DNA from: RBG-16-64-43 sp035288225
Lineage (GTDB): Bacteria; Chloroflexota; Anaerolineae; Anaerolineales; RBG-16-64-43
Length of the DNA stretch: 5,845 bases
Assembly: GCA_035288225.1 (NCBI GenBank)
Contig: DATEAT010000025.1
Coordinates: forward strand, 1 to 5,845
Direction of reading: 5' to 3'
Of this stretch, positions 1 through 5,510 are shown one piece after another (positions within the stretch are counted from its first letter, which is position 1; every line of letters begins with the position of its first letter). The position numbers were made by a program, and so were the translations under genes. The notes beneath the pieces were generated by a model. That model was not told the DNA's origin. It saw only the letters and a list, made by a program, of their open reading frames with translations, and searched no databases.

Positions 1-65
1 CGCCATGGCGTGCCCCAACTTAGCGAATTCGAATCTGGGACGCTTGTGACAGACGATGTCCCCGC

Positions 66-110
66 GCGCAAGCCACTCCAAGATTGCCGCGGCGCCTCGC
101 AATGACATTC
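66..110 (-). repeat. Dispersed intergenic repeat of the GTCATTGCGAGG...GCAATCT type
   Basis: Read on the minus strand this begins GTCATTGCGAGG and runs through GGCAATCTTGG, with an ATTGC/GCAAT dyad (83-87 with 99-103) around a GC-rich core that contains CCGCGG and GGCGCC. Short repeats with this start and end are scattered through the intergenic DNA of many bacterial phyla and are often mis-called as short proteins. Assignment to that family is from memory of the consensus; only the dyad is seen directly. There is one copy in the window. Confidence 0.5.
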
Positions 111-115
111 GTGTA

Positions 116-139
116 TCGGGCACGGCATGCCGTGCCCGA
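116..139. repeat. Perfect 24-bp palindrome
   Basis: The half-site TCGGGCACGGCA (116-127) is followed immediately by its exact reverse complement (128-139), with no spacer and no mismatch. The next bases out (A115, A140) do not pair. G/C-rich perfect palindromes of this size are common as multi-copy intergenic repeats in several phyla. It could alternatively be a protein-binding operator, but no gene start lies within 1.5 kb on a strand that would use it. Confidence 0.7.
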
Positions 140-175
140 ACGGAAGCAACTGGGAGCGGCGTTGAGGTGTGGGAG

Positions 176-210
176 TCTGGGAGTGGGGGGCGAAGCTCCC
201 CACTCCCAGA
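176..210. repeat. 16-pair hairpin with GAA triloop
   Basis: The left arm TCTGGGAGTGGGG (176-188) is the exact reverse complement of 198-210. The inner bases add a G.T wobble (189/197) and two GC pairs (190/196, 191/195), closing a GAA loop (192-194). It lies 53 bp beyond the stop codon of the minus-strand gene. In that direction it is followed by ACTCCCACACC rather than a T-run, so it is not a classical intrinsic terminator. Its GC-rich stem and three-base GAA loop resemble the 5676-5712 hairpin (loop GAG), suggesting one family of elements. Confidence 0.65.
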
Positions 211-222
211 GAGGAAGATTCT

Positions 223-255
223 CCCCCTCCCTCAAGGGTGGGGGCAGGGGGTGGG
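223..255. repeat. C-rich/G-rich dyad with G-quadruplex-like run
   Basis: CCCCC-T-CCCT (223-232) faces AGGG-T-GGGGG (235-244) across a two-base CA centre, with one T/T mismatch. The right half continues into four G-tracts at 236-238, 240-244, 247-251 and 253-255 with loops of 1, 2 and 1 base, which fits a compact parallel G-quadruplex on the plus strand. The 14-base stretch GGGGGCAGGGGGTG (240-253) recurs exactly at 5773-5786. The dyad ends 19 bp beyond the minus-strand stop codon and could help end that transcript. Confidence 0.6.
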
Positions 256-262
256 TCAACCC

Positions 263-1678
263 TCACACCGGCTGATGGATATGGTCCGGTGTGTATTGGA
301 TCGCGCCCCCTCGCGCCGGGTCGTACAGGTCGAGCAGCGCTTCGAGCGGCCGGCCTGCGCGCCCGGGCTTCCATAGTTCGAGCACCGTATCCCCATGGTA
401 GAGCATCGGCCAGCGCACGAAGGCGCGTGAATCGGCCGGGTCGTTGATCGACCGTGCGCGGCGTGCCGCGTCTTGAGCCAAACCGCACATCAGGTCGGTG
501 CCGCAGCCGAAGCCATAGGGATACAACTGGCGGTTGGCCGGCACCGTTTCAATCACGGCCGGGTCGGCGCTCTCGACCCCCACATGCACGTGGATGCCCG
601 CGCGCACGATCGGCGCTTCGACGTCGCCTCGCGGGTCGGGCGTCCATTCGCCATGCGCCGCCTGACGCAGGCGAACCCTCGGCACCGACCCCAGCATGGC
701 GAACATCTCGAGCGCCTCTACCGACGGCCCTTTGGGCGTGACCCCGGGCGGGGCGAGCACCACCAATTTGCCATCGCGCGTCCCGCCGATCGCCACCACC
801 TCGTCGCGCCGCAGCGCGCGCTTATCCACTTCCCAGCTGCCGGAGGCGGTGACCATCATCGTTTGCGTGCCCGGATCGTAGGCGAAGAGCATACCTTCGC
901 TGAAGCCCTTCATGCCCAGGTAGCGTTCGTACACGCGTGCCAGGTTTTCCGAAACATATCCGCCGATGCGCTTCGGCGCGGGCAGCAGTCCCAGGCGGTC
1001 CATGCGGCGCCCGGCATCAACCAGCGCCTCCGGCGTGGGTGAATCCAGCCACGCCTCCCGCGAGAGTCCGTTCTCATCGACGACGTAATCCCCACCCACT
1101 TCGTGCGCGCAGGCCGCCGTCACCAACCGGTCGCGCACCCGCTGCGCCACCTCGTGCCCGTCGCTCGGGTGTCCGCCCTCCATGGTGCAGGTCGTGGCTT
1201 CGAGCAGCGTGCCGCTCTGCCGATCGCCGCTCACGAAGACCACCTTGGGCACGCCCTGGCGGGCCATGAAGAGGCGTGCGATCTCGGCCGCTTCCGCGTG
1301 CGGCAGGGTGCTCAGCCGCTCGGGAACCGCGACCAGCATCACCAGGTTCTCCGGCCGGCGTTTGAGATTGAATTCGCGCATGAGGGTGAGTGCGAGCGGC
1401 AGCGGGCGTTCGGGGATACGTTCGGCCAAAGGCCGCGGGGAGTCCGGGACTTGGCCAACCGCCAGCATCAGGTGCACGTCTTCGGCGTGGCTATCTACAA
1501 TCAGGTGCCCTTGTTCGCGGAAAGCCGCCAACAACTGGGCCAGGAACTCAGTCAGCAGCCTGTCGTCCATCTCAGCTTTGCCCAGCACCGCCACGCGGCG
1601 CGGCTTCCACCACGAGGTCGCGCGCACGTCGCTCAGTGGAGAAATGGAAAAATCAGCGACAGGTTCTCTCTCGCTCAT
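263..1678 (-). CDS. Conserved-looking hypothetical protein, 471 aa, soluble
   Basis: I do not recognise this protein and assign no function. The ATG at 1678 is preceded by AAAGGAGG with a 6-nt gap, which fixes the start. The product has no signal peptide or membrane segment, so it is probably cytoplasmic. The N-terminal half looks alpha/beta: a strand at residues 27-33 (RRVAVLG), a helix at 38-56, strands near 68-74, 111-118 (NLVMLVAV) and 143-150 (VPKVVFVS). A second block at 258-315 is strand-rich (MLFAYD, MMVTASGSWEVD, GKLVVLAP). The C-terminal part carries candidate metal or catalytic residues: H363 and H365 in GIHVHVG, C392 and C398 in GFGCGTDLMC, H428 and D430 in LYHGD, and H466 and H468 in DHIH near the very end. 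It is transcribed divergently from the tRNA-Ala genes and has no operon partner in the window. Coding status is strong from length, ribosome binding site and promoter. Confidence 0.85.
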   Translation of the reverse strand: MSEREPVADFSISPLSDVRATSWWKPRRVAVLGKAEMDDRLLTEFLAQLLAAFREQGHLIVDSHAEDVHLMLAVGQVPDSPRPLAERIPERPLPLALTLMREFNLKRRPENLVMLVAVPERLSTLPHAEAAEIARLFMARQGVPKVVFVSGDRQSGTLLEATTCTMEGGHPSDGHEVAQRVRDRLVTAACAHEVGGDYVVDENGLSREAWLDSPTPEALVDAGRRMDRLGLLPAPKRIGGYVSENLARVYERYLGMKGFSEGMLFAYDPGTQTMMVTASGSWEVDKRALRRDEVVAIGGTRDGKLVVLAPPGVTPKGPSVEALEMFAMLGSVPRVRLRQAAHGEWTPDPRGDVEAPIVRAGIHVHVGVESADPAVIETVPANRQLYPYGFGCGTDLMCGLAQDAARRARSINDPADSRAFVRWPMLYHGDTVLELWKPGRAGRPLEALLDLYDPARGGAIQYTPDHIHQPV

Positions 1679-1684
1679 GTCCCT

Positions 1685-1692
1685 CCTCCTTT
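1685..1692 (-). promoter_or_regulatory. Strong Shine-Dalgarno of the 471-aa gene
   Basis: On the minus strand the sequence reads AAAGGAGG, then AGGGAC, then ATG. This near-complete match to the anti-Shine-Dalgarno, six bases before the codon, supports the ATG at 1678 as the true start. Confidence 0.85.
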
Positions 1693-1706
1693 GGGGCAGG
1701 CCTCGG

Positions 1707-1715
1707 ATTGTACCA
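1707..1715 (-). promoter_or_regulatory. Extended -10 promoter of the 471-aa gene
   Basis: The minus strand reads TGGTACAAT: a TGN extension plus TACAAT, one mismatch from TATAAT. Transcription would start near 1700, giving a leader of about 22 nt that contains the Shine-Dalgarno. There is no good -35 at 16-19 bp. At 18 bp upstream lies TGTCAA, which is simply the complement of the plus-strand TTGACA. An extended -10 can work without a -35, so this is a reasonable call. Confidence 0.6.
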
Positions 1716-1730
1716 AGCGACCCCCTGTGC

Positions 1731-1760
1731 TTGACACCCCTCGCGGGAACAGGGTAGAAT
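1731..1760 (+). promoter_or_regulatory. Sigma-70-type promoter of the tRNA-Ala genes
   Basis: A perfect -35 TTGACA (1731-1736), an 18-nt spacer and a -10 TAGAAT (1755-1760, one mismatch) place the transcription start near 1767. That leaves about 8 nt of 5' leader before the first tRNA for RNase P to remove. The bases after the -10 (CCCTGA) are fairly GC-rich, as in many stringently controlled stable-RNA promoters. This is the best plus-strand promoter in the window and may also feed the T-box/leuS unit. Confidence 0.85.
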
Positions 1761-1774
1761 CCCTGAAATCACGC

Positions 1775-1847
1775 GGGCCTGTAGCGCAGTTGGGAGCGCG
1801 CTTCAATCGCACTGAAGAGGTCGAGGGTTCGAATCCCTCCAGGTCCA
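1775..1847 (+). tRNA. tRNA-Ala, anticodon CGC
   Basis: A full cloverleaf can be drawn. The acceptor GGGCCTG pairs with CAGGTCC, including the G3:U70 wobble that marks alanine tRNAs. The D arm is GCGC-AGTTGGGA-GCGC. The anticodon stem CTTCA/TGAAG encloses ATCGCAC, giving anticodon CGC (1808-1810), which reads GCG. The variable loop is AGGTC and the T arm is GAGGG-TTCGAAT-CCCTC. The discriminator is A73 (1847). CCA is not encoded: the next bases are CTG, so CCA must be added by nucleotidyltransferase. The next tRNA starts 42 nt downstream, in the same transcript. Confidence 0.97.
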
Positions 1848-1889
1848 CTGGCCGAGGCCCCACTCCACGGCCTGTACCGCAATTCACAT

Positions 1890-1962
1890 GGGCCCATAGC
1901 GCAGATGGGAGCGCGTCTCAATGGCATTGAGAAGGTCGAGGGTTCGAATCCCTCTGGGTCCA
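1890..1962 (+). tRNA. tRNA-Ala, anticodon GGC
   Basis: The cloverleaf is complete. The acceptor GGGCCCA pairs with TGGGTCC and again has G3:U70. The D arm is GCGC-AGATGGGA-GCGC. The anticodon stem TCTCA/TGAGA encloses ATGGCAT, giving anticodon GGC (1923-1925) for GCC and GCU codons. The T arm is identical to that of the first tRNA. The discriminator is A73 at 1962, followed by CCT, so CCA is not encoded. High identity with the upstream gene outside the anticodon stem and part of the acceptor suggests a tandem duplication. The pair covers G- and C-ending alanine codons, as suits a GC-rich genome. Confidence 0.97.
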
Positions 1963-1969
1963 CCTTCGC

Positions 1970-2000
1970 GGTCAGCCTGGCGTGTGTCCTCAGGCTGACC
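1970..2000 (+). terminator. Perfect 10-bp hairpin after the tRNA genes (candidate terminator or processing site)
   Basis: GGTCAGCCTG (1970-1979) is the exact reverse complement of 1991-2000, with an 11-nt loop whose ends could add a G.U pair. It begins 8 nt after the second tRNA. The downstream bases are TTCGCC, not a U-tract, so intrinsic termination would be weak. It may instead mark a 3'-processing boundary, or act as a partial terminator between the tRNAs and the T-box leader. The hairpin itself is certain; its role is inferred. Confidence 0.45.
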
Positions 2001-2231
2001 TTCGCCAATAGGTCGGCGTCGTACCGGAGCAGTGCCCCTCGCGGGCCGGTAGGCCATCCGCCAGAGAACGGGGCCGGGAGCGCGTCACAAACTCTCGCGC
2101 GGTGAAACCCCGCAGCGCAGCGGAGCGCATCAGGCCGAACTCGCCGGTCGGTCCCCACGGTGACCGCGCCCCGCCACACGGCGGCGGGTTTGCCCGTTAT
2201 CGCTTCAAGCGCCTGGGGCACGATCCAGGAA

Positions 2232-2268
2232 TCAGGGTGGTACCGCGAGGTTGCCCCTTCGTCCCTGA
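2232..2268 (+). promoter_or_regulatory. T-box antiterminator
   Basis: Helix A1 is TCAGGG (2232-2237) with CCCTGA (2263-2268), six perfect pairs. The seven-base bulge TGGTACC (2238-2244) contains the UGGN that pairs with the tRNA acceptor end. Helix A2 is GCGAGG (2245-2250) with CTTCGT (2257-2262), six pairs with two wobbles, closing the loop TTGCCC. The fold uses 2257-2268, which overlaps the left arm and loop of the terminator, so the two structures exclude each other. Confidence 0.92.
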
Positions 2269-2287
2269 GCGAAGGGGTTTCTTATTT
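2254..2287 (+). terminator. T-box intrinsic terminator before leuS
   Basis: CCCCTTCG (2254-2261) is the exact reverse complement of 2270-2277, with the 8-nt loop TCCCTGAG, followed by the U-rich tract TTTCTTATTT (2278-2287). This is the default OFF state when tRNA is charged. The strong stem plus U-tract contrasts with the other hairpins of the window, which lack one. Regulation is therefore transcriptional rather than by sequestering the ribosome site, which lies about 90 nt further on. Confidence 0.93.
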
Positions 2288-2374
2288 GTAGAGACCGGTC
2301 GGCCTGGCCCGGCGCGGGGTGCGTAGGGCGACACGCCTTACCGGCGGCCGCATCGCACGTCAGTCTTATCGCTC

Positions 2375-2378
2375 GAGG
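2375..2378 (+). promoter_or_regulatory. Ribosome binding site of leuS
   Basis: GAGG at 2375-2378 lies 9 nt before the ATG at 2388. It supports this start and therefore the long basic N-terminal tail. The next in-frame Met (residue 79) falls inside the conserved LeuRS core and cannot be the start. The stretch 2288-2374 between terminator and this site is untranslated leader with no clear additional structure. Confidence 0.75.
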
Positions 2379-2387
2379 ATGTGATCT

Positions 2388-5300
2388 ATGGCGACAAAGA
2401 AGAAGACCGTATCGAAGAAGACCAGCGCACGTGCTACGCCGAGCCGAGGCACGGCTAAACGCACGACACCGGCCAAGCCCAGCGCACCGGCAGCGCGCGC
2501 GCGGAAGCCGCGGGCCTCCGCACGGCCGAAGGCCGCGCCGCGCCGGGCCACACCCCGCGCAGCCAAGGCCTCGAAGGCGCGCAGCACGGAATACCGGCCG
2601 CAGGAATTTGAAGCAGCGTGGATGGCCACGTGGGAGGCCTCCCACCTCTACAAGACCACCCCGGCCGACGAGCGGCCCAAGGCCTACATCCTCGATTTCT
2701 TCCCGTATCCCTCAGGCGACGGCCTGAGCGTCGGCCACTGCCGCAACTACGTGCCGACCGATGTGCTCAGCCGCTACCATCGCATGCGCGGCTACAACGT
2801 ACTGCACCCGATGGGCTGGGACGCCTTTGGCCTGCCGGCCGAGAATGCGGCCATCAAGCTCAAGACCAACCCGGCCAAGCTCATCGAGCGCTTCTCGGCC
2901 AACTACAAGCGCCAGTTCCGGCTGCTCGGCATCTCCTTCGATTGGGACCGCGAGATCAATTCCTCCAAGCCGGAGTATTACCGCTGGACGCAGTGGATAT
3001 TCTTGCAGCTGTACCAGGCCTGGTTCGATCCGCGCACGAAACGCGCGCGGCCGATCGCCGAACTTGAGGCAGAGCTGGCACGGCGCGGGTCGGGCGATAT
3101 CTCCGGCGCGAAGCCAATGACCGCCGAGGCGTGGACGAGAATGACCCTCGCGCAGCAGCGCGAGTATCTCAGTACGTTCCGCCTGGCCTATCGCGCACCG
3201 GCCGAGGTCAACTGGGATCCGGTGGATAAGACCGTATTGGCGAATGAAGAAGTCGTCGACGGCCGCGGCTGGCGCAGCGGGGCGCTGGTCGAGCGCAAGC
3301 GCCTGATGCAGTGGTTTTTCCGCATCACCGCCTATGCCGACCGCCTGCTGGCCGATCTCGACACGATCGATTGGCCCGAGCATATCAAGACCATGCAGCG
3401 CAACTGGATCGGGCGCAGCGAAGGCGCGGAGGTCGATTTTGCCACCCAGGCCGGGCCGCTGCGAGTGTTCACCACGCGGCCGGATACGTTGTGGGGCGCC
3501 ACCTTCATGGTGCTCGCGCCGGAGCATGCCGCCGTCGCGCGTCTCACCACTCCCGAGCAGCGCGCGCAGGTGGAGGCGTACGCCGCCTCCGCGCGGCGCA
3601 TGAGCGAGGCCGACCGCACCGCGGCCGAGAAGGATAAGACCGGCGTGTCTACCGGCGCCTACGCGGTGGACCCGGTCGACGGCCGGCGCATCCCGGTGTG
3701 GGTGGCCGACTATGTGTTGAGCGGCTACGGCACCGGCGCGATTATGGCCGTGCCTGGGCACGACGAGCGCGACTTCGCCTTCGCCCTCAAGTATGGGCTG
3801 CCCATCTTGCCGGTCATCGATCGCACCGATGGACTGACCAAGTCCTTCGCCCTGGGTGGGACGATGAAGGAGGGCTTCGCCGAGGCGCTGCGCCGCGAGG
3901 CCATTCCGTTTGAAGAACGCCAGGGCTCGCTGTACATCACCATTCCGCCGGCCAAGGTCGAGCGCTACATTGAGATCGCAGCCCAGCACGTGCGGCCGGA
4001 TTCGTGGAACGAGGTGGTCGGCACGCGCTGGCTGTTCATCTTTGCCGACGGCCTCCAGCGCTGGGACGGCATGGAAAGCGAGCAGCGCATTCTCGCGCGC
4101 TGTCAGGCGCTCGAGCCGGACGTGCGCGGCAAGCGCACGGTCATGGAGATGCTGCACTCGGTCGAGTTCTACCGCGACGCGCTGTTCCACGCCGAATACG
4201 GCGACATGATCCACTCCGGCGAATTCAGCGGCACACCGGGGGAGGTGGCCGTCGCGCGCGTCACCCAGTGGCTCGAGCGCGAGGGCAAGGGCACGCGGCG
4301 GGTCAACTACAAACTGCGCGATTGGGGCATCAGCCGCCAGCGCTACTGGGGCACGCCCATCCCGGTCGTCCACACCGAGCAGGGCGAAGTGCCGGTGCGC
4401 GAAGAAGAATTGCCGGTGCGCCTGCCGGACGTGGACAGTTACGAGCCGACCGCCACCGGAGAATCACCGCTAGCGACCATCCCCAAGTTCGTGAATGTCA
4501 CCTTGCCCGACGGCACCCGTGGCCGGCGCGAGACGGACACGATGGGCACGTTCGCCTGCTCGTCGTGGTACTTCTTGCGCTTCGCGGATCCACATAACAA
4601 AGAAGCGGCCTTCGACAAGGAGCAGGCGGCCTACTGGCTGCCGGTGGATATGTACGTGGGCGGTGCGGAGCACGCGGTCATGCATCTGCTCTACGCCCGC
4701 TTCTGGACCAAGGTCCTGCACGACCTTGGGTTTGTGCCGTTTGTCGAACCGTTCAAGCGCCTGCGCAATCAGGGCATGATCCTGGCCCCCGACGGCAAAG
4801 AAAAGATGTCGAAGAGCAAGGGCAATGTGATCACACCGGACGAGGTGATCGCGGAGTACGGCGCCGACGCGCTGCGCGCCTATGAGATGTTCATTTCCGA
4901 GTTCGAGCAAACGACGCCCTGGAACACGAATGGCCTGGCCGGCACATATCGCTGGTTGCGCCGGGCCTGGGAGCTGTTGCTCGCACGCGCCACACCGCCT
5001 CCCGCAGGGGAGACGACTCCGGCGCTTGACCGGGATCTGGCTCGCATCACGCACAAGACCCTTCGCAAAGTCTCGGGCGATATCGAAGGCTTCCGCTTCA
5101 ACACGGCCATCTCCGCGCTGATGGAATTCACCAATGCCATCGGCGAGGCGGCTGGCCGCCCGGTTTCGGCCGAGGTGTATCACCAGGCGCTGGATGCGCT
5201 GCTCTTGATGCTCGCGCCCATTGCTCCCTTCCTGGCGGAAGAGGTATGGCACCGATTGGCACGCAAGGGATCTGTGCACCAGCAGCGCTGGCCGGCGTTC

Positions 5301-5510
5301 GATGCGGCGCTCGCGGTGGATGAGACCGTCACCCTGGTGCTGCAAGTCAACGGCAAAGTGCGCGACCGGCTGGTGGTGCCGGCCGACATCTCCGAGGTCC
5401 AGGCGCGCGAGATGGCGCTGGCTTCCGAATCGATCAAACGCTGGCTGGAGGGAAGGGTTCCACGCCAGGTGGTGGTGGTGAAGGGCAGGCTGGTCAACGT
5501 TGTTGTTTGA
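2388..5510 (+). CDS. leuS: Leucyl-tRNA synthetase (class I), with basic N-terminal tail
   Basis: This cytoplasmic enzyme charges tRNA-Leu with leucine using ATP (EC 6.1.1.4) and edits mischarged tRNA. At 1040 residues it is longer than the usual 800-880. Residues 1-67 are a low-complexity tail with 22 Lys/Arg and no acidic residue; the conserved core starts at EYRPQEFE (68-75). The HIGH motif is S114-VG-H117, Ser replacing the first His. A family-typical zinc knuckle is present without its cysteines (VNWDPVD 274-280; GRGWRSG 292-298). About 40 extra residues precede it (213-268). The CP1 editing domain is intact: TTRPDT 362-367, and GTGAIMAVPGHDERD 448-462 with D459 and D462. About 95 extra residues sit at roughly 500-605 before the return to the catalytic core (WGISRQRYWG 646-655). 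KMSKS is at 806-810, with no large leucine-specific insert before it, as in Bacillus. The anticodon-binding helices and C-terminal domain (NGKVRDR 988-994) are complete. Expression is set by the T-box upstream. Confidence 0.98.
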   Translation: MATKKKTVSKKTSARATPSRGTAKRTTPAKPSAPAARARKPRASARPKAAPRRATPRAAKASKARSTEYRPQEFEAAWMATWEASHLYKTTPADERPKAYILDFFPYPSGDGLSVGHCRNYVPTDVLSRYHRMRGYNVLHPMGWDAFGLPAENAAIKLKTNPAKLIERFSANYKRQFRLLGISFDWDREINSSKPEYYRWTQWIFLQLYQAWFDPRTKRARPIAELEAELARRGSGDISGAKPMTAEAWTRMTLAQQREYLSTFRLAYRAPAEVNWDPVDKTVLANEEVVDGRGWRSGALVERKRLMQWFFRITAYADRLLADLDTIDWPEHIKTMQRNWIGRSEGAEVDFATQAGPLRVFTTRPDTLWGATFMVLAPEHAAVARLTTPEQRAQVEAYAASARRMSEADRTAAEKDKTGVSTGAYAVDPVDGRRIPVWVADYVLSGYGTGAIMAVPGHDERDFAFALKYGLPILPVIDRTDGLTKSFALGGTMKEGFAEALRREAIPFEERQGSLYITIPPAKVERYIEIAAQHVRPDSWNEVVGTRWLFIFADGLQRWDGMESEQRILARCQALEPDVRGKRTVMEMLHSVEFYRDALFHAEYGDMIHSGEFSGTPGEVAVARVTQWLEREGKGTRRVNYKLRDWGISRQRYWGTPIPVVHTEQGEVPVREEELPVRLPDVDSYEPTATGESPLATIPKFVNVTLPDGTRGRRETDTMGTFACSSWYFLRFADPHNKEAAFDKEQAAYWLPVDMYVGGAEHAVMHLLYARFWTKVLHDLGFVPFVEPFKRLRNQGMILAPDGKEKMSKSKGNVITPDEVIAEYGADALRAYEMFISEFEQTTPWNTNGLAGTYRWLRRAWELLLARATPPPAGETTPALDRDLARITHKTLRKVSGDIEGFRFNTAISALMEFTNAIGEAAGRPVSAEVYHQALDALLLMLAPIAPFLAEEVWHRLARKGSVHQQRWPAFDAALAVDETVTLVLQVNGKVRDRLVVPADISEVQAREMALASESIKRWLEGRVPRQVVVVKGRLVNVVV

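Larger units (their letters stand above)
1..262. other. Gene-free intergenic stretch made of palindromic repeats
   Basis: I see no credible gene here. The open frames are short, overlap in several frames and translate into low-complexity strings. The stretch is instead a succession of repeat-like units listed separately: an element related to the dispersed GTCATTGCGAGG family (66-110), a perfect 24-bp palindrome (116-139), a 16-pair hairpin (176-210), and a C-rich/G-rich dyad with a G-quadruplex-like run (223-255). It lies just downstream of the stop codon of the minus-strand gene, so the hairpins could also serve as its transcription end, although none carries a clear U-tract in that direction. 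Confidence 0.7.
2021..2287 (+). promoter_or_regulatory. T-box riboswitch leader of leuS
   Basis: This RNA leader senses uncharged tRNA and controls leuS by transcription antitermination. The hallmark T-box AGGGTGGTACCGCG lies at 2234-2247. Upstream elements in order: a possible stem I base ACCGG (2023-2027) with CCGGT (2144-2148); the conserved AGAGA (2063-2067); a distal stem CGGGG (2069-2073) with CCCCG (2108-2112), containing an extra GCGCG/CGCGC hairpin (2080-2084, 2096-2100) and the conserved GGTGAAA (2101-2107); and GAA followed by CTC (2140-2142), the candidate leucine specifier. Then come a stem II-like hairpin (2149-2153/2162-2166), two GC hairpins in the IIA/B position (2171-2184, 2185-2196), a small hairpin (2201-2211) and stem III (2212-2216/2225-2229). 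The UGGN bulge reads TGGT, whose last U matches the A73 expected in tRNA-Leu. The 5' boundary is approximate. Confidence 0.93.

Noticed and set aside
20..447. Short open frames in the first 450 bases
   Set aside because: They overlap one another in several frames and consist of repeat-derived sequence (IAAAPRND, HPLPPPLREGE types), partly running antisense into the 471-aa gene.
1103..1930. 275-aa plus-strand open frame
   Set aside because: It is antisense to the 471-aa gene and then runs through the divergent promoters, the first tRNA and into the second, so it cannot be a real protein.
1675..2221. Two minus-strand open frames (1675-1887 and 1769-2221) carrying GFEPST motifs
   Set aside because: They are antisense readings of the two tRNA-Ala genes. 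The LEGFEPSTSS/GGIRTLDL-like string is the well-known false protein produced by translating the complement of tRNA T arms.
2712..4373. 553-aa minus-strand open frame inside leuS
   Set aside because: It lies wholly antisense to the conserved LeuRS core. In high-GC DNA the opposite frame stays open by codon bias. No ribosome site or recognisable domain is present.
4470..5345. 291-aa minus-strand open frame inside leuS
   Set aside because: It is also an antisense shadow of LeuRS coding sequence, without independent support.
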